In this document: positions 9,777 through 21,770 of the stretch, in pieces
How the letters are laid out: each line of letters begins with the position of its first letter
Position numbering within the stretch: the stretch's first letter is position 1
From: Paracamarosporium sp. OC-R06-R3
Lineage: Eukaryota > Ascomycota > Dothideomycetes > Pleosporales > Didymosphaeriaceae
Assembly (NCBI GenBank): GCA_019828545.1
Contig: JACVRA010000285.1
Coordinates: 1-64,000, forward strand
Direction: 5' to 3'
Length of the DNA: 64,000 nucleotides
The notes under the pieces: generated by a model
What the model was told of the DNA's origin: nothing
The model's database searches: none
Seen by the model: the letters and a program-made list of their open reading frames with translations, nothing else
Translations under genes and position numbers: made by a program

Positions 9777-10655
9777 ATGCACCCAAGACCAACCCATACC
9801 GCGATCACAGCCTTCATATCCAGCCTCCTCCCCACAAAGCCAACCGATGTCCACCTCCTCTACCACGTCCCCCGCCAGCCGCGATACAACGCCGACTACG
9901 CGCGCGTAGACCAGATCGTGCTGAGCGTCACGCCTACGCCTGGTGTTTACGAGCACATAGGGTATGCGCCTCAAACGGCACCCTGCCATGGTGAAATGGC
10001 GCCTCGTATACCGCGCACGTTGTGTTTCCTGCACCGCCCGTTTACGCTGGATCGCAGACGTGTAAGGAGGGGTACACTCGTGCTAGCAAGCCACACGTCG
10101 TTTGATGAGCATCTCACCGTGGGATGGAATGTCGCGTTGGCGGGGGAGCTAGGCGTGGACGTCGGTTCCAGCGAGTGCGTCCAGGGGTACAAGGGGGATC
10201 CAGAGAGGAAAATCGGGATCGTGGGTCGCACAGCTATCAGTACGGGTGCGGTGGATAAGCTTCTGAGAGAGCAGTTTGGTGCGTTTGAGGCTAGGCTTGT
10301 GGGGGAGGAGGACGAGGAGATACGCGCTGTCGCGATTATGAATGCGTTTAATAGAGATGAGGTATACCGCATTTTGGAGTTGGCGGAGCGGCGCGGGTGG
10401 ATAGCGGGTGCTGGGCAGGGAGGTGGTAGACATGTGTTGTATCTTACTGGGCAGCCCCGTGAGAGTGGGATGACTGTTGCGAGGGAACTTGGGCTTCAGG
10501 TTGCGTGTGTGGGACATCGTGCAGCTGAGGAGTGGGGGATTCGTTACATAGCGGGAAGGTTGAGGGAGGAGTTCCCTGGTGTGGATGTGAAGGAGGTATA
10601 TGAGGAAGTGCCGAGAGGCAAAGAGGCGCAAAAGGAGGAAATGCCTCGGGAATAA
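9777..10655 (+). CDS. NIF3/DUF34-family protein
   Basis: Single-exon gene, 292 residues, ATG in a good context (gcaaccATGc). It matches the NIF3 (NGG1-interacting factor 3-like, YbgI/DUF34) fold. An N-terminal SHTSFDEH block (around residue 104) corresponds to the usual metal-site His/Asp region. The C-terminal half has a LYLTGQPRESGM block and a VACVGHRAAEEWG block (around 242-254), whose His and Glu are the typical dinuclear-metal ligands. Family members bind two metal ions in a hexameric toroid and are conserved in all domains. The enzymatic role is not settled; hydrolase and metal or cofactor-handling roles are proposed. The charged C-terminal tail after residue 270 is variable. Frame and motifs are intact. 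Confidence 0.8.
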   Translation: MHPRPTHTAITAFISSLLPTKPTDVHLLYHVPRQPRYNADYARVDQIVLSVTPTPGVYEHIGYAPQTAPCHGEMAPRIPRTLCFLHRPFTLDRRRVRRGTLVLASHTSFDEHLTVGWNVALAGELGVDVGSSECVQGYKGDPERKIGIVGRTAISTGAVDKLLREQFGAFEARLVGEEDEEIRAVAIMNAFNRDEVYRILELAERRGWIAGAGQGGGRHVLYLTGQPRESGMTVARELGLQVACVGHRAAEEWGIRYIAGRLREEFPGVDVKEVYEEVPRGKEAQKEEMPRE

Positions 10656-11000
10656 CAATTATGAGCATGTTGACGACTTTAGATTTCATCTGGAGTCTTT
10701 CCTGCACGTGTGTGCAAAGGATGATACCCTCCAGGGTATGTCTATCAAGCAGTGTGAATAATACTTTGACCGTCAGCCCCCCAAAGGCAAAAACGTTGCG
10801 AAATACACACTACTGAAAGGAATCCTCACATCTTTTCTCTACGAGATGCTTATTTTCGATGTTCATCTACAAATTAACTGCTGTCCTGCGTTGTCGTGTT
10901 CCCAAGGTCAACCTGTTCCGTACTCCGGGAAATGATATCCTTGATTTACGTTGTCGACTTGTACCCCCGTTTGGTGTGACTTATTACCTGGGGCAAGGGC
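10656..11000. other. Short intergenic, convergent 3' ends
   Basis: 345 bp between convergent genes; nothing recognisable beyond expected 3' UTR sequence. Confidence 0.6.
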
Positions 11001-12220
11001 TTACGTGACTCTTTCTCTACTCCTCCGTCTCTCATATCCTACAGGAGGCGGATGTGATTTGGCACCGGAGGCTCCCGATTGTCGAGTAGCACAGAGAAGT
11101 TGATCAAGACCGTCTGAGATATCCTTGAGACGTTCATGTTTAGCCCATCGGAAAATATTCTTTACATGGCCATAAACCCTCCCAACATGCTCCTCGTCCT
11201 GCAATGAATAATGCTGCATCTTCCTGACGCAAAATTTCCGTCGCGTGATCTCCAGCACATCAACAGACGAGCTTCTGTAGGCCCAATGATAAGGCCAAAA
11301 GCAGTCGAGTTGATGTTCTTTTCTACTCTGGGATAGGAGCACTTAGCCAAGTGCCGGTTCAACCCCTCGGCGATGTTGACGGCCGAAGCAACGTCTCCAA
11401 TACATTGATTAGTTGCTACCCACATGCTACCTGTGCCCGTAGGTCCATCGCCTGCGGCTTCAATCGCGAGAAAAGGAAAGATAAGGTTGGCACCGTTTGC
11501 CACCGGCTCCCTTCCCATCTCCGACAAGCCCATATGTCTGAATTTCTTGCCATCGTACCCATATAAAGAATCAGGAACAGGAGTACTTATGGACTCGCTA
11601 GCATGGTTGATTTTGGGCACGCAGTCCTTGATCATGGGGAGTCTGTCGCGGCGCTGGAGCACTCCATCGGTTTTGGGTAAGACGCGTTCCTGCCAATAAT
11701 TGATAACATCAGTTTCCGCCGCGCCAAAATCACCCATATCCTTCAGTTCTTGGTCCATAATATGGCGTGGAGAGCACTCTCGATGAAGGTATTGTGCGAT
11801 TTGTTCGGCCTGTGGTGATAAGGCTTTTTCAGAACCCACATAATAGACATTGTTCTTTGCTAGATTTTCCAGCCGATAGAAGGGATCCTCTACTTTGCGG
11901 CGGCGGCTACTGGCTGAAGAGTTCGATCGGGCCGTAGATGTTCTCTGCGAAACACTCTCCTGGGCGGACGGTGAGGACGAGGCGCCAAAAGATAGCGAGG
12001 GCGTAGTCGCGAAGCTAGGATAGAGACGACGCGACATGATCGAAATGGGCGGAGTGGATTCCGATCGCGTACGCACGATCGGGCAGAGGTCGACGGTTTC
12101 GAGCCACTGTTGTACTTTGGCAGAAACGGAGCGTATACGCTTGGAAGGGCGAACTAGGGAACCAAGATCATTATGAGAGCGTCGACGCTTCAGGTGTAGG
12201 AGCGATGAAGGCCTAGTCAT
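11001..12220 (-). CDS. DUF7924-like fungal protein, -1 frame change near the 3' end
   Basis: The ATG at 12220 opens a protein with an N-terminal KRRR/KRIR basic segment (possible nuclear signal), a Ser-rich linker (around residues 60-105) and a conserved domain. The domain includes YYVGSEKALSP, VPDSLYGYDG, FLAIEAAGDGP, GTGSMWVATNQC and SAVNIAEGLNRHL. This pattern recalls the widespread fungal DUF7924 family, whose function is unknown; an Glu-Ala-type core hints at a nuclease-like fold, but that is speculation. After TEARLLMCWRSRDG the family's C-terminal helix (KFCVRKMQHYSLQ, then IFRWAKHERLKDI) appears only in the -1 frame, which ends at TAA 11003-11001. The unshifted frame stops at about 11162 after unrelated residues. 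Joined length is about 405 residues. Confidence 0.65.
11231..11237 (-). other. Slippery heptamer A AAU UUU at a -1 frame change
   Basis: On the minus strand the zero frame reads GAC GGA AAT TTT GCG. The conserved C-terminus continues in the -1 frame as AAA TTT TGC GTC. A_AAT_TTT is a canonical X_XXY_YYZ slippery heptamer in the correct frame. A lost A or T from these short runs would look the same. Confidence 0.35.
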
Positions 12221-13769
12221 GGTTATCTACTGCAGGAGATATTTTGAAGATGCCATGCTTCGTGGTGGTGACGGTATCCGTTTCGCGCTGCGCGGCATGA
12301 ATGTAAACATCTAGCAAGCAGAGACTGGTGTATAGACTCAGGTCGACTATCTGTGAACAGCAGTGGGTATTGTTGTAATTTTGTCGTGAGGCAGGGTCCT
12401 TGAAAGAAAACAAGTAATGCTGAGGCTAAGTCGCTACATGACTCTTTGTTCAATGATTACCCTGGGCGCACAAGGATAAGGACTACAGTAAAGTAAATAT
12501 TACAATTTAGGTTAAGATAAAAAAGGAAGCTGTTGGACTTCATCATAAAGATAGATCCAAGTCTCTTTCGCAAACATAATTCTATGCATCCGGTTCACAC
12601 TTCCAATCGAAAAATCAGCCTTACCATCGCGCTTGCTGAGATACTTGCCGTAAGAGGGTGTGTAAATGGAGTGCGTCTCGCGTTGCAGCGGAGTGGCTCC
12701 ATGTAACACACGCAAAGCCTAGAACGACATGCTACCTCCCATCATCAAGATCCAAAGACGGAGCTGTCAAGCTACGTACGAAGAAACTTCTCTACCCATC
12801 TATCCTTATTCACTCCAAGAATATAATTTTCCCTTTATCCTCCGCCCTACTTGCTAAAGTTTCAAGCGTCAGGGTATTGCGCGTCCGCTACAAAATTTCC
12901 AAAACGCACACATTTCAGCGCACGAAGACGTACTAAAATAAGGTAACTTCCTGATACTTAACTATGCCTAACTATAGAAAGCGATATAAAAACACATTCC
13001 GCGTATATAAATATTTCCTAAAGACGTAGCATTTCAAAACCCCGCAACACTAACCTCCACCCTCCCATCCCGCGCTCAAACGCACGCAACACAACACGTT
13101 AACCCCGCACATCACTTACGCGTAATCGCACAGAGACACGCAGAAAACACATTTCGCGCGCACAACCATTTTCCCAGATACGTCTGCCAAAACATCTCGG
13201 GACCCCACCCCGCCCGCTGAGTCTAACATCTGTCTGCCCTCGGGCGCTCTAACTCTAGCTCGACCCGGTATGCATGCATCTATCTGATAGGCTTGCATGT
13301 TAGTATCTAGCATTTAGCATCTAGTACCTAGTATCCACTATCCACTATCCACTACCCAGCATCCACTACCCATTCACATTTCCCCAACCTACCTACCCAC
13401 CAGCACAACCGCCGAGCCAAACTCCCCACACTATTATCACTATTCTCACCATCCTACCTACCACGCAGCAGCGACACTCCCCCGCACAAGAACCCAAGCC
13501 CAAACCCCTCGGTACGCGGAAATCCTACCCGAACCGAACCCCTCACTACCACCTGGCAGACAGGTACGATCAGACACATCACACCACATCACACCCCAGC
13601 CCGCCTTAACGCAGCGAGTTGCATAGCATAGTATTGCATTCACACAAATGTAGATCGTAGAGAAATAAAACCATTCATAATCCCAATTCCCATCTCCATA
13701 TTCAACCCTTTACTTTAGCATACCTTCCCCTCTCCAACTCTACTTCCACATACTTTACTTTACCCCAAA
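12221..13769. other. Intergenic, divergent promoter region with short tandem repeats
   Basis: About 1.5 kb without a supported gene, upstream of both a minus-strand DUF7924-like gene and a plus-strand SDR. Around 13305-13375 is a degenerate tandem array of tagtatc/tatccac units. The last 400 bp before the SDR are pyrimidine-rich on the plus strand, as in many fungal promoters and 5' UTRs. Confidence 0.6.
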
Positions 13770-14929
13770 ATGCCGTCTCCCTCTCCAAACCCCGTAGCCA
13801 TCGTCACAGGCGGAAACTCGGGCATGGGCATGAGCATCGCCTCGCGCCTGGTAGAAAAAGGGTGGAGCGTTGCCATCGCGGATATCAAGCCTAATCCAAC
13901 ATTTGCCGCGCAGCTGGGGGACGCGGCGAGGTTTTATAAGTGCGATGTCGCGGATTATGACAGCCAGGCGGGGGTGTTTCAGCGCGTGTGGGAGGCGTAT
14001 GGGCGGATTGACGCGCTGTGTGCGAATGCGGGGGTTGTGGATCGGAGGTGAGTGAGTGAGTGTGTATGTGTGTTGGGTTGAGTTGAGTGGTGTAGAGATG
14101 GGATAAGACAAGGCTAATATCTAAGATGGTAGTTCCATATACATTTTCGAGCATAGAGGGTCAGATAGGTAAGGCCTCAGGCTTAGGAGGGAGAGAGGGG
14201 GTAAGTACAGCGATTCTATGTTCTGCTGCTGATAAGGATAGTATACCGCCGAAGCCGGATCTCTCGACCACGGATATCGACTTCAAAGGCGTGGTGTACG
14301 GGACGCAACTCGCTATACATTTCATGCGGAAGAATAGCACGCCTGGGGGGAAGATTGTGGCGACGGCGAGCGTGGCTGGGATTGTGCCGCATGAGACGTA
14401 TCCCGAGTATGATGGGGCGAAGGCGGCGGTGGTGAACTTTGTGAGGGCTACGGCGAGGATACTTAAGGATGTGGGTTGGTTGTGCTGGGGGGGCTTGGAG
14501 AGAAGGCTGACTGTGCGTAGAAGGAGAATATCAGTATTAATACTGTTTGCCCGGGTATCGTGCATACGTCGATTATACCGCAGGAGATGATCGATGCTGT
14601 TTCGCCTGATTGGTAAGTTGGTGAGCGAGCAGATTATAGAGCGCGCGTAGACTGACGGGCCTAGTCTGACATCCGTCTCGACCGTCGTAGCCGCGTACGA
14701 GAAGTGTCTGGACGATGCATCGATATTCGGCAAGGTCATTGAGTGCTCGACGGACAAGCAGTTCGAGCTTGAGCCGCCGGCGCTTGCGAACGGGCATTTC
14801 TCGAAGAGGGCTGTCACGGTGTGGGATCCTCTGTTCAAGATGTGAGTACCTTTGCCCGATTGGAGCGCAGACTCATGAGGTTGCAGGTACCACAAGGAAA
14901 GCTCAGGCTTGCCGGATGCCATTCCGTGA
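13770..14929 (+). CDS. Short-chain dehydrogenase/reductase, six exons
   Basis: Classical SDR of the 15-hydroxyprostaglandin-dehydrogenase-like fungal group, 284 residues. Exons: 13770-14047, 14133-14168 (36 nt), 14242-14470, 14521-14612, 14665-14841, 14887-14929. The Rossmann NAD(P) motif TGGNSGMG is at residues 12-19, NAG at about 88-90, and the active-site Tyr and Lys sit in YPEYDGAKAAV, with an Asp where many SDRs have Ser or Ala. The ending FKMYHKESSGLPDAIP is typical of this group. The 36-nt second exon restores SSIYIFEHRGSD, a segment expected in the family, and the intron before it has a GCTAAT branch site. All joins keep frame. The substrate cannot be told from sequence. Cytosolic; no signal peptide. 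Confidence 0.88.
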
Positions 14930-16906
14930 AGACAAGGGCGGGAGACGCGGTCAGGCGTGTGGCAGCGAGCGGCGATGTGAGTGGTGTTGTGGGTGGGACA
15001 AGCGGTTAGTAGGCGGCGGAGGCACGGTCGCGGTTGGATGGGGAAGTTGCATCCGGTCACGACGCCCAAATTCGTAAATGTGAATCATGGCAGTGGTTTG
15101 TTATTTTTACTGCGGTTTTCTTCCCAAGTACTGGGAGATGGATGCAGCGGCTGTCCACAGTCGACGTGTGCACGTGTAGGCTGCATGCATTCCGCGATAA
15201 GACGTCTCCCACCGATGGCCAGTGGCGCCTATATTTGGAGGTGAGATATATCCGTTGACCGGTTTGCGCGGTTGCACAGGGATGACTGCCGCGGGGGCGC
15301 GGGACCTAGATGAAGGGCAAGGGGCCGGCAGTTACACGGCATATGCCCACAATGGAGGGGTAAAAGGTAACTGTATATGAGCATTACGACGTCTGGTGCG
15401 GGGAGCGTGACACGTACGGCCCAAAGCTGATATCAGGCGCTTTGCGAGGGAAGCAGACACGAGCAACGTCGGCCCCCCATGGCTTGCGAGGCGTGCAGGA
15501 CAAAAGGCAACCGGCCACCGGCAACCGAGTGCTGCAACGAACGGTGAGCTGCAGGTAAGCGCCCAGAGCGTGTGCCCCCAACAAACGAGATGGTTAGCAA
15601 CTTGGTCGACCGCAGTCCAAGGGATGCACGGCGTTCCAACAGCGGTGGCTGCCACGAGATGTATTGATGCAATCTGGGAAGAATGCAAGCTGAGACAAGC
15701 GCATTCTGGGAGCCATGAGGGTTGTATTGGGCAAGTGGGCGCATCGCACGCCTATGGGCCGAATGGCAAGTGAATCCAGAAGCGGAGCAGGGGGCCAGGG
15801 TCGCGTCCGCAGGCCAGGATCGGCTCTCAGAAAGACATGCTGGGCCATCGTCCAGAAGCCAGGGCAGCTGGAAAGTTAGATTGGCCTGGCGCTGCACCAG
15901 GGCTGGCGACCAGACGTCTGCGTGCGCGTGGTGGTGGGGGGATGACGGATGGGGGAGCGATTCTTTGGGTGGCTTGTTATTGGCTTGGCAACCTCACAGA
16001 TATTGCTCATCCATTATTCGACACGGCTCTGGGATGGGTGACTGCTGCTGCTGCTGCTGGCGTACCATGGCCGTGGCGAACTGCGGAGTAGTCGCATGCG
16101 GAGTATTGTTCCCATGCAGCTTTGTTCCCATGCAGCGCCTGTGTGTTGGGGACAGTCGACAGTCTTCCCCAGCACCATGACCACGCCATCTGCCATCTGC
16201 CCTATCGTCCAGCCTCTACAGAAGGCGTCGTCCGTCTCCCTTGTCATGGCCAAGGGGTGACGACTCTTTCTATCAGCTCTAGCTGTCCTGGGGAGGGCGC
16301 AAAGGCTAGACCTCGCCCAACTGCTTGGTTATATTGGATGGCACGAGCCAGTAGACGCTCATGCACCCTCGAATCACCACTTCCGGGCAAGATGCATGGC
16401 GGCGCTTTACCCGACTCGCAGCCTGCCGATGCTCTCGAGACCTTTTTATCCATGTCGAGCGGTGGGCAGCATGGTGGCTTGCATTCGATGGCGCCATGCG
16501 AGTAGTGAAATAAGGCGCGACTGTCCCCCGGTGGCACACCCGTCCGACAAGGCCGCACGGGAGCGCGAACGCAGATAACCACCGTGGATTCCCGTCGTAG
16601 TCACGATCGACACTCGAGTATTCCCACCGCCGTCGCTCCTTCGCCCGTCCCCCGAGACGCTACTCTGCCGGCCCGGCACCCTTCGGACGCACCATCGCCT
16701 GCGAACCCCCAGCTTGGCCTCGACCTGAGAGCCGTTGTCTGCACCACCGCACCGCACCGCAACCGAGACGCTCGCCGCATCGCACGCAGCGTCACGGTCA
16801 TGGTCCGCCAGCTTCGAACAGAGGCTTGCAAGTAAATATAGAAGCCCTGGTGGGCCTTCGATAGACGCGTCGTGGGAAACAGGCCTGGCGAAACGAGAGG
16901 GGAGCC
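14930..16906. other. GC-rich gene-free stretch
   Basis: About 2 kb without a supported gene. Open frames on both strands are long only because the DNA is GC-rich; their translations are Trp/Cys/Arg-rich and lack motifs. A short CTG/GCT repeat lies near 16041-16058. Confidence 0.6.
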
Positions 16907-18082
16907 ATGTCGTTTCACCATGAGTCGACCGTGGCGCGGCGGGCACAGCGCGATGGCCTCTTGAAGCCGCGTCGGCCCTCTTCTTCGCCCATCCACCGCT
17001 ATCCTGGCTTGCTCCTGTTGCTCGTGGCCCTTTTCTCGTGGGCGTCCTTGCTCGAAAGCGCATCTGCTGCCTCGGTCCTCGCACATGGTGACCGCCAATA
17101 CAGAGCAAGATCTGCGCGTCTGCACAAATTTCTGGACAAAGACACCCTCGTGCCCGCGTGGAAGGGCCCTGCGCTCGTAATCGACACCAGCGAGCCACCC
17201 TCCATCGCGCCGTTCATGCCTCCAGCCTACCATGGAGACGCGACAAAGACCACATCCGCGCCGCCGTCCAAAAGGTCCCTCAAGACAGATCCCAAGGCCA
17301 GCGGCGACTTCGAGATCCCCCGCCCCTTCGACTCGGCTCTGTCCAACAACTTCACAAACAATTGCGCCGGCTTCTTTAAGACTCTGCTGACGAGCGAGAC
17401 CGTAACCTCGTGCCATCCCTTCTCGCTAATGCTGCAAGTGTGTTCGCCCCCTGTACTGCTCTAGACGACGACGACGACGACTAACAAAACGCAGACGTCG
17501 AACTCGCTTTTCAAATATTCCAAGTCATTCATCCGCATAACACAAACTCTCGAGGCGACGTGCGCTGCCAACTCGACACAATGTACAGGCGGGGCCAACG
17601 ACCTGGCGCGTCAACTTCTAGCGCAAGATGCCTGCAAGATCGACTACGATAACAACAACCCGCAAGTGGTGCAGGCCTACAACGGACTCATTGCATACGA
17701 GCCCATGTACCTGGCAAGTTGTTTAAAAGATAGCGACGGTGACTTTTGTTACGCCAATGCCGTCACCAACACCACGTCTGAAGGCATCGACGCTGTCCCT
17801 TTCTACCTGCCGCTAGGTGTCAACATGCCCGGTGGCGCGCGTCCTACGTGCAACTCCTGTCTCCAAGACCAGATGGCCATCTTCTCGTCGTTTGCTGCCA
17901 ACTCGACCCAACCCGTCAGCAAGACGTACTCTAGCGCTGCCAACACTATCTCCATGTACTGCGGTACAGCATTCGTTAACGTAACCGCGGCCCCGCTCAA
18001 AGGCGCCGCGTCCACCTCCACCGCCGCCTTCACACCGACGGTTTCCTTGTTGATAATGTTTCTCTTCTACCTCTTCCAGTGA
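16907..18082 (+). CDS. DUF7729-like secreted protein, probably GPI-anchored
   Basis: Two exons, 16907-17437 and 17495-18082; the 57-nt intron has a GACTAAC branch site and GCAG acceptor. 372 residues. An N-terminal hydrophobic segment (around residues 34-58, LLLLLVALFSW) acts as signal or anchor after a basic start. A Cys-rich domain follows from about residue 145 (NNFTNNCAGFF, SCHPFSLMLQ, then ITQTLEATC, YNGLIAYEP, RPTCNSCLQDQM, MYCGTAFVN). This domain recurs in ascomycete cell-wall proteins annotated DUF7729. The C-terminus ends in a hydrophobic stretch (VSLLIMFLFYLF) preceded by small residues, as in a GPI-attachment signal. Several NxS/T sites suggest glycosylation. Likely cell surface; role unknown. 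Confidence 0.8.
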
Positions 18083-19439
18083 TTGGAAGATGCACATTGT
18101 TAATTTCTAATGTACATATTACGGGCTCGAACTTTGCGACTATACCCAGTCAAATCATTTAGCGACGGCGTTTCGGGATGACTTTTGTTTCCTTTGTTAG
18201 CGGGCGGTTCGGGCAGGCCGACCCCGCGGATACCCATTGGATCATCAAAACAGGAGGAGTGGCCTATGGCCAGGCATCTTGCAGGGCGGTTGGAACAGAA
18301 GGGCGACGGGCGACGGGCGCCGTGATTGAAGCAGCAATCTCGACGTAGACGGGATATCCTTACCAACGACATGATTGTTATCGATAATATTGCTACCATG
18401 GGTATGCAGGTAATTGGACGACGTGGGGCGCCGACCGCTGACGGAACCGTCTCACGAAGGTCCTGGAATTTCGCTGTACATATTACCCAATTTACCTATT
18501 GCACCCGCGTAGTACAATAGACTTGAACCAAGCTGACCAATTATGCAATTGACCTTCGCGGTGCACGCTTTCCGAGACCTCGGTCGCTGCTAGCTTTGTT
18601 ATGCAGACCCAGAGGTAACGGGTACCTGCGCGGTACGACGCGTCTGCTGCTGTGCGCTGACGAGGGAAGCCCAACGCGGCCTAGTGCATCAAGCGTGCCT
18701 GAAGCGGTGGCCTGAAACAGTCACGTGGGCGCGTCCTCGATGTGCGGGGGTCTTTGTACCACCATTTGTCGTCTCGACGTCGCAGCGACCCCTGATTGTC
18801 CGATGCTCCAGCCTCTACGCCGCAAGGCCAACGCCATCCCTTCGCCCGCTTGCGCCGCTCGCCTTCGCCATGCCATGTATCCCCAGACCTGACCTCTCCT
18901 CACTATAGTATACCCGTTAGATTGTGAGCACCTCGCCCGCGCGCACGCATGCATGGGTGACCCCTCGGAGGCCCAGCATCCTCTCATCTTACTCGGAATT
19001 GTATGTGGGAACGCAGCGCGGGCCGCAAGCAAGGAACGAATGGATCGCCCGTCAAGCTGCGACCCGCGCAAATCCCAGACGCCAACGCGTTTGAGGCCTG
19101 TCATCTTGCATGCAGCGGCCATCCATGTCCGCCTTTTGTACATGCGACGCCCACCTCACCTCAGGCGTGCATCCATCCAACGCAAACGTCAACACTCCTT
19201 TCCCTTCCTCAATCTAATGTCCCCTAATCCTTTCCCTTTTCCTTTTTCCCACGCTCCCCGCGACTTGCGTGCGTAGTACATACATACACACACCGATCCA
19301 TACAGCTTAGCCTAGCCCAGCCCACGCTCTCTATCTATCTATCTATCTAGCACTTAGCTTTCACCCGTTTACCGAACGTCATTCCTTGGCTCCCAGCAGC
19401 CTCCCACCCACCCACCACTCCGGTACCCCATAGTACACT
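18083..19439. other. Intergenic with a CTAT microsatellite
   Basis: About 1.36 kb between two plus-strand genes. No supported gene. A (CTAT)n microsatellite lies at 19327-19350, in the probable 5' UTR or core promoter of the next gene. Confidence 0.6.
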
Positions 19440-21770
19440 ATGGCAACAACGCTTTCAGAACACACTTATACGGCGGCGCAACCAGGCCTCACCCTGGCTC
19501 CCTCCTCGCGCCAGGACATTATCAGCGCGCTGCTCAACGACTATGGGACTTCGTTTGACGGGGATGGTGGCTCGCCGTATGGGTATACTGCGTCGCCTGT
19601 GTCTGCACATGCATTTAAAGAGCTTCCGCCGCCGCCGCCGCCCGAGGAAAGGGAAAGGGAAAGAGTGAGGAAGGATGCTTATGGTGGGCTGAGGGCTTCG
19701 CCGGCTGCTGAGAAAATGAATGCAAGGTTTCAATTGAGAGGTATGTTGTGTTGTTCTTTTTTGTTTTTTGTTTTCGGTTTTTTGGTTGTGTGCTGGTGGG
19801 GAGGGTGAGGTTACACGGGTTGAAAACGGAAGGGTTTGCGTGCTTGGGGGTCCGCTTTCACTTTGACTGACGTTTTTCACTGCGTATCGGTGATAATGGT
19901 CCTGCTGTGTCTCGCGTTCTTCTCGGGCTCTCTTTGCTTTTCCTCACTGCACGCGAGCAACAACAGTAGCGCTGCTGTGTCACCTTCTTCCCGAGCTCCC
20001 TTTGCTTTTTCAAGCCTCTGCGTCGCGTAAAGACGTACATTTGCTAACGCGTCTCCAGTAGACGAGCCGGCCTCGCCCGATTCACCAAGTGGGTCGAACT
20101 CCTCGGAAGGCTCTCCCGCAAGAATAGTCTCCAAACGCTTAAAGCGGAGGTCCATACCGCGGTCCTTGACATTGACCGTCAGCAACGGATCAACCGCTCA
20201 ATTACCCAGTGCTCCAACGGTTGCTTCGCAACCTGAAGCGCAAAATCCGTTTGAAGATCCGTCACCAGAAGAAAAGGCACTTCCTCCTCCACCGCCAGAG
20301 AAGTCTGAGCGGCGCCAACAGCAGTCAGCGATGGGTAATCAAACCTCGATAGCGCGTTCTCCACGAAAGGATTCCCTGCATTCGCAAGATGGCAAGGACG
20401 ACGTGATGGGACCTGTGAAGAGAAAACCTGTGTCGAAATTCACTTCTTTAGCTGAACTCGGCAAGGGCCCTAGAGGTGGCAAAGGTGGACCTTTACCCCA
20501 ACTACGCCCTCGAAAGCAAAGTTCCGACGAGAACACAGAAGAGAGTCGCGGAAGACCAGTAACGAGGAATGATGTTGTTGAAACAGTTGCTCGTGAAAAA
20601 GCACCTCCAAAGCTAAGAGAGCAGGCCGCTCCAATGGAAGCTCCTCGGATTGTCAATCCACTCCCACCAACTCCCAAGGACGACCCACTACCCGCACCAC
20701 CGGTATCGTCCAAGAAGCCATTCGGAGGTATGGGTCTTCCGTCCAACCCGAAGCACAAGAAGAGCAAAAGCAGCACGGGCTTCGACATCCTGAAAAGCGC
20801 GACGTCACCGCTTGCGCCACAGCAACAACAGCTTCCCGCACCACCGCAGACCATAACGCCGGGACCCACCCCACCGCCAAACACAACAGAACAGACGCGA
20901 CAAGTAGAAATAGTGGACCAAACGGGGAGCTACCCTGCAGCGTCACAAACGTCAAACAGCCATCGTCGCCCATTTAGCTTCGAGCCAGTCCCCACTTCGC
21001 CCCCTCTAAAAGAACCCAACGGCGAACCAACCCCTATCACCGCAAATCCAACCACAGCACCACGACTCCCACCTTCTACATCCGCAACCCCTCCCGCCGC
21101 GCCGGATCCCCAAGCACCACAAGCACAACAACCCCAAGCATCCTTCCCCCCACGAACGGCGTCCCGCGCCCCACCCGCCTTCGCTAGCCTCCCCTCCCAA
21201 CAACGACAACACCAAAAGAACCAAAACATGCCGTCAGACACACAAACACCATCCACCTCCCGCCCCGCAACCCCCACCTCCCCCTTCATCCCGCTAACCG
21301 CGCACCCAGCCCCGACCCCAGGCCCCCCCATCACCCAAAGACACACCACCTGCTACTCCAACCACGCCACCTTCGTGTGGTCCAAGAACGCCTTCCAGCC
21401 CATGGCGTGCATGGTGTGCGGGAAGAACGACACGGAGCGCAAGTGGGCCTGCGTCTGGTGCTACCTGCGCATCTGCGTGGCGTGCAGCGTCGAGCTGGAG
21501 AAGGTGCCTGGGCGGCGGGTGGGCGTTTTGGTGGAGAAGCGCGAGGCGGAGAGGGTGTATGGGGGGGTCGGGTATGAGGATGAGGGTGAGGAGGGGAGCG
21601 GGGGGGATATGCATCCTGGGTTCGTGCAAGGGAATGTTACGACGAAGGGAATGGGTGTCGGGAATGCAAGTGCAAATGGTAAGAGAGTTGATAGTGCGGG
21701 GCCGGCGCTCGTGGTTTGGAGTCCTGATGCTGATTCTGGTGCTGTAGGTGAGAGGGTGGAGTTTAGCTGA
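19440..21770 (+). CDS. Proline-rich protein with Cys-rich (zinc-binding?) C-terminus
   Basis: Exons 19440-19740 and 20059-21770; the 318-nt intron is long for this window and has a GTATGT donor, GCTAAC branch site and CCAG acceptor. 670 residues. Most of the protein is disordered, with Pro-rich blocks (PPPPPPP around residue 64, and many PPxP motifs that could bind SH3 domains) and Ser/Lys-rich stretches. Residues about 540-585 hold a compact Cys cluster (CYSNH, CMVCGK, CVWCYLRICVAC) that looks like a zinc-binding module. This module is followed by an acidic and Gly-rich tail. The pattern recurs in uncharacterised fungal proteins, but I do not recognise a named family. A cytoplasmic scaffold role is a guess from the PxxP content. 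Confidence 0.7.

Noticed and set aside
14161..15069. 302-codon minus-strand open frame opposite the SDR
   Set aside because: Antisense to six supported SDR exons.
15722..16180. 152-codon plus-strand open frame in GC-rich spacer
   Set aside because: Trp/Cys-rich translation including a Cys run from CTG repeats; no splice or homology support.
16446..17416. Long minus-strand open frames (250 and 271 codons) across 16.4-17.4 kb
   Set aside because: Opposite to the DUF7729-like gene and GC-rich spacer; composition is Arg/Cys-rich and without family signal.
18083..19439. Possible tRNA B-box near 18123 (GCTCGAAC) and other GTTCGA-like sites
   Set aside because: No cloverleaf with matching acceptor, D and anticodon arms could be folded around any of them.
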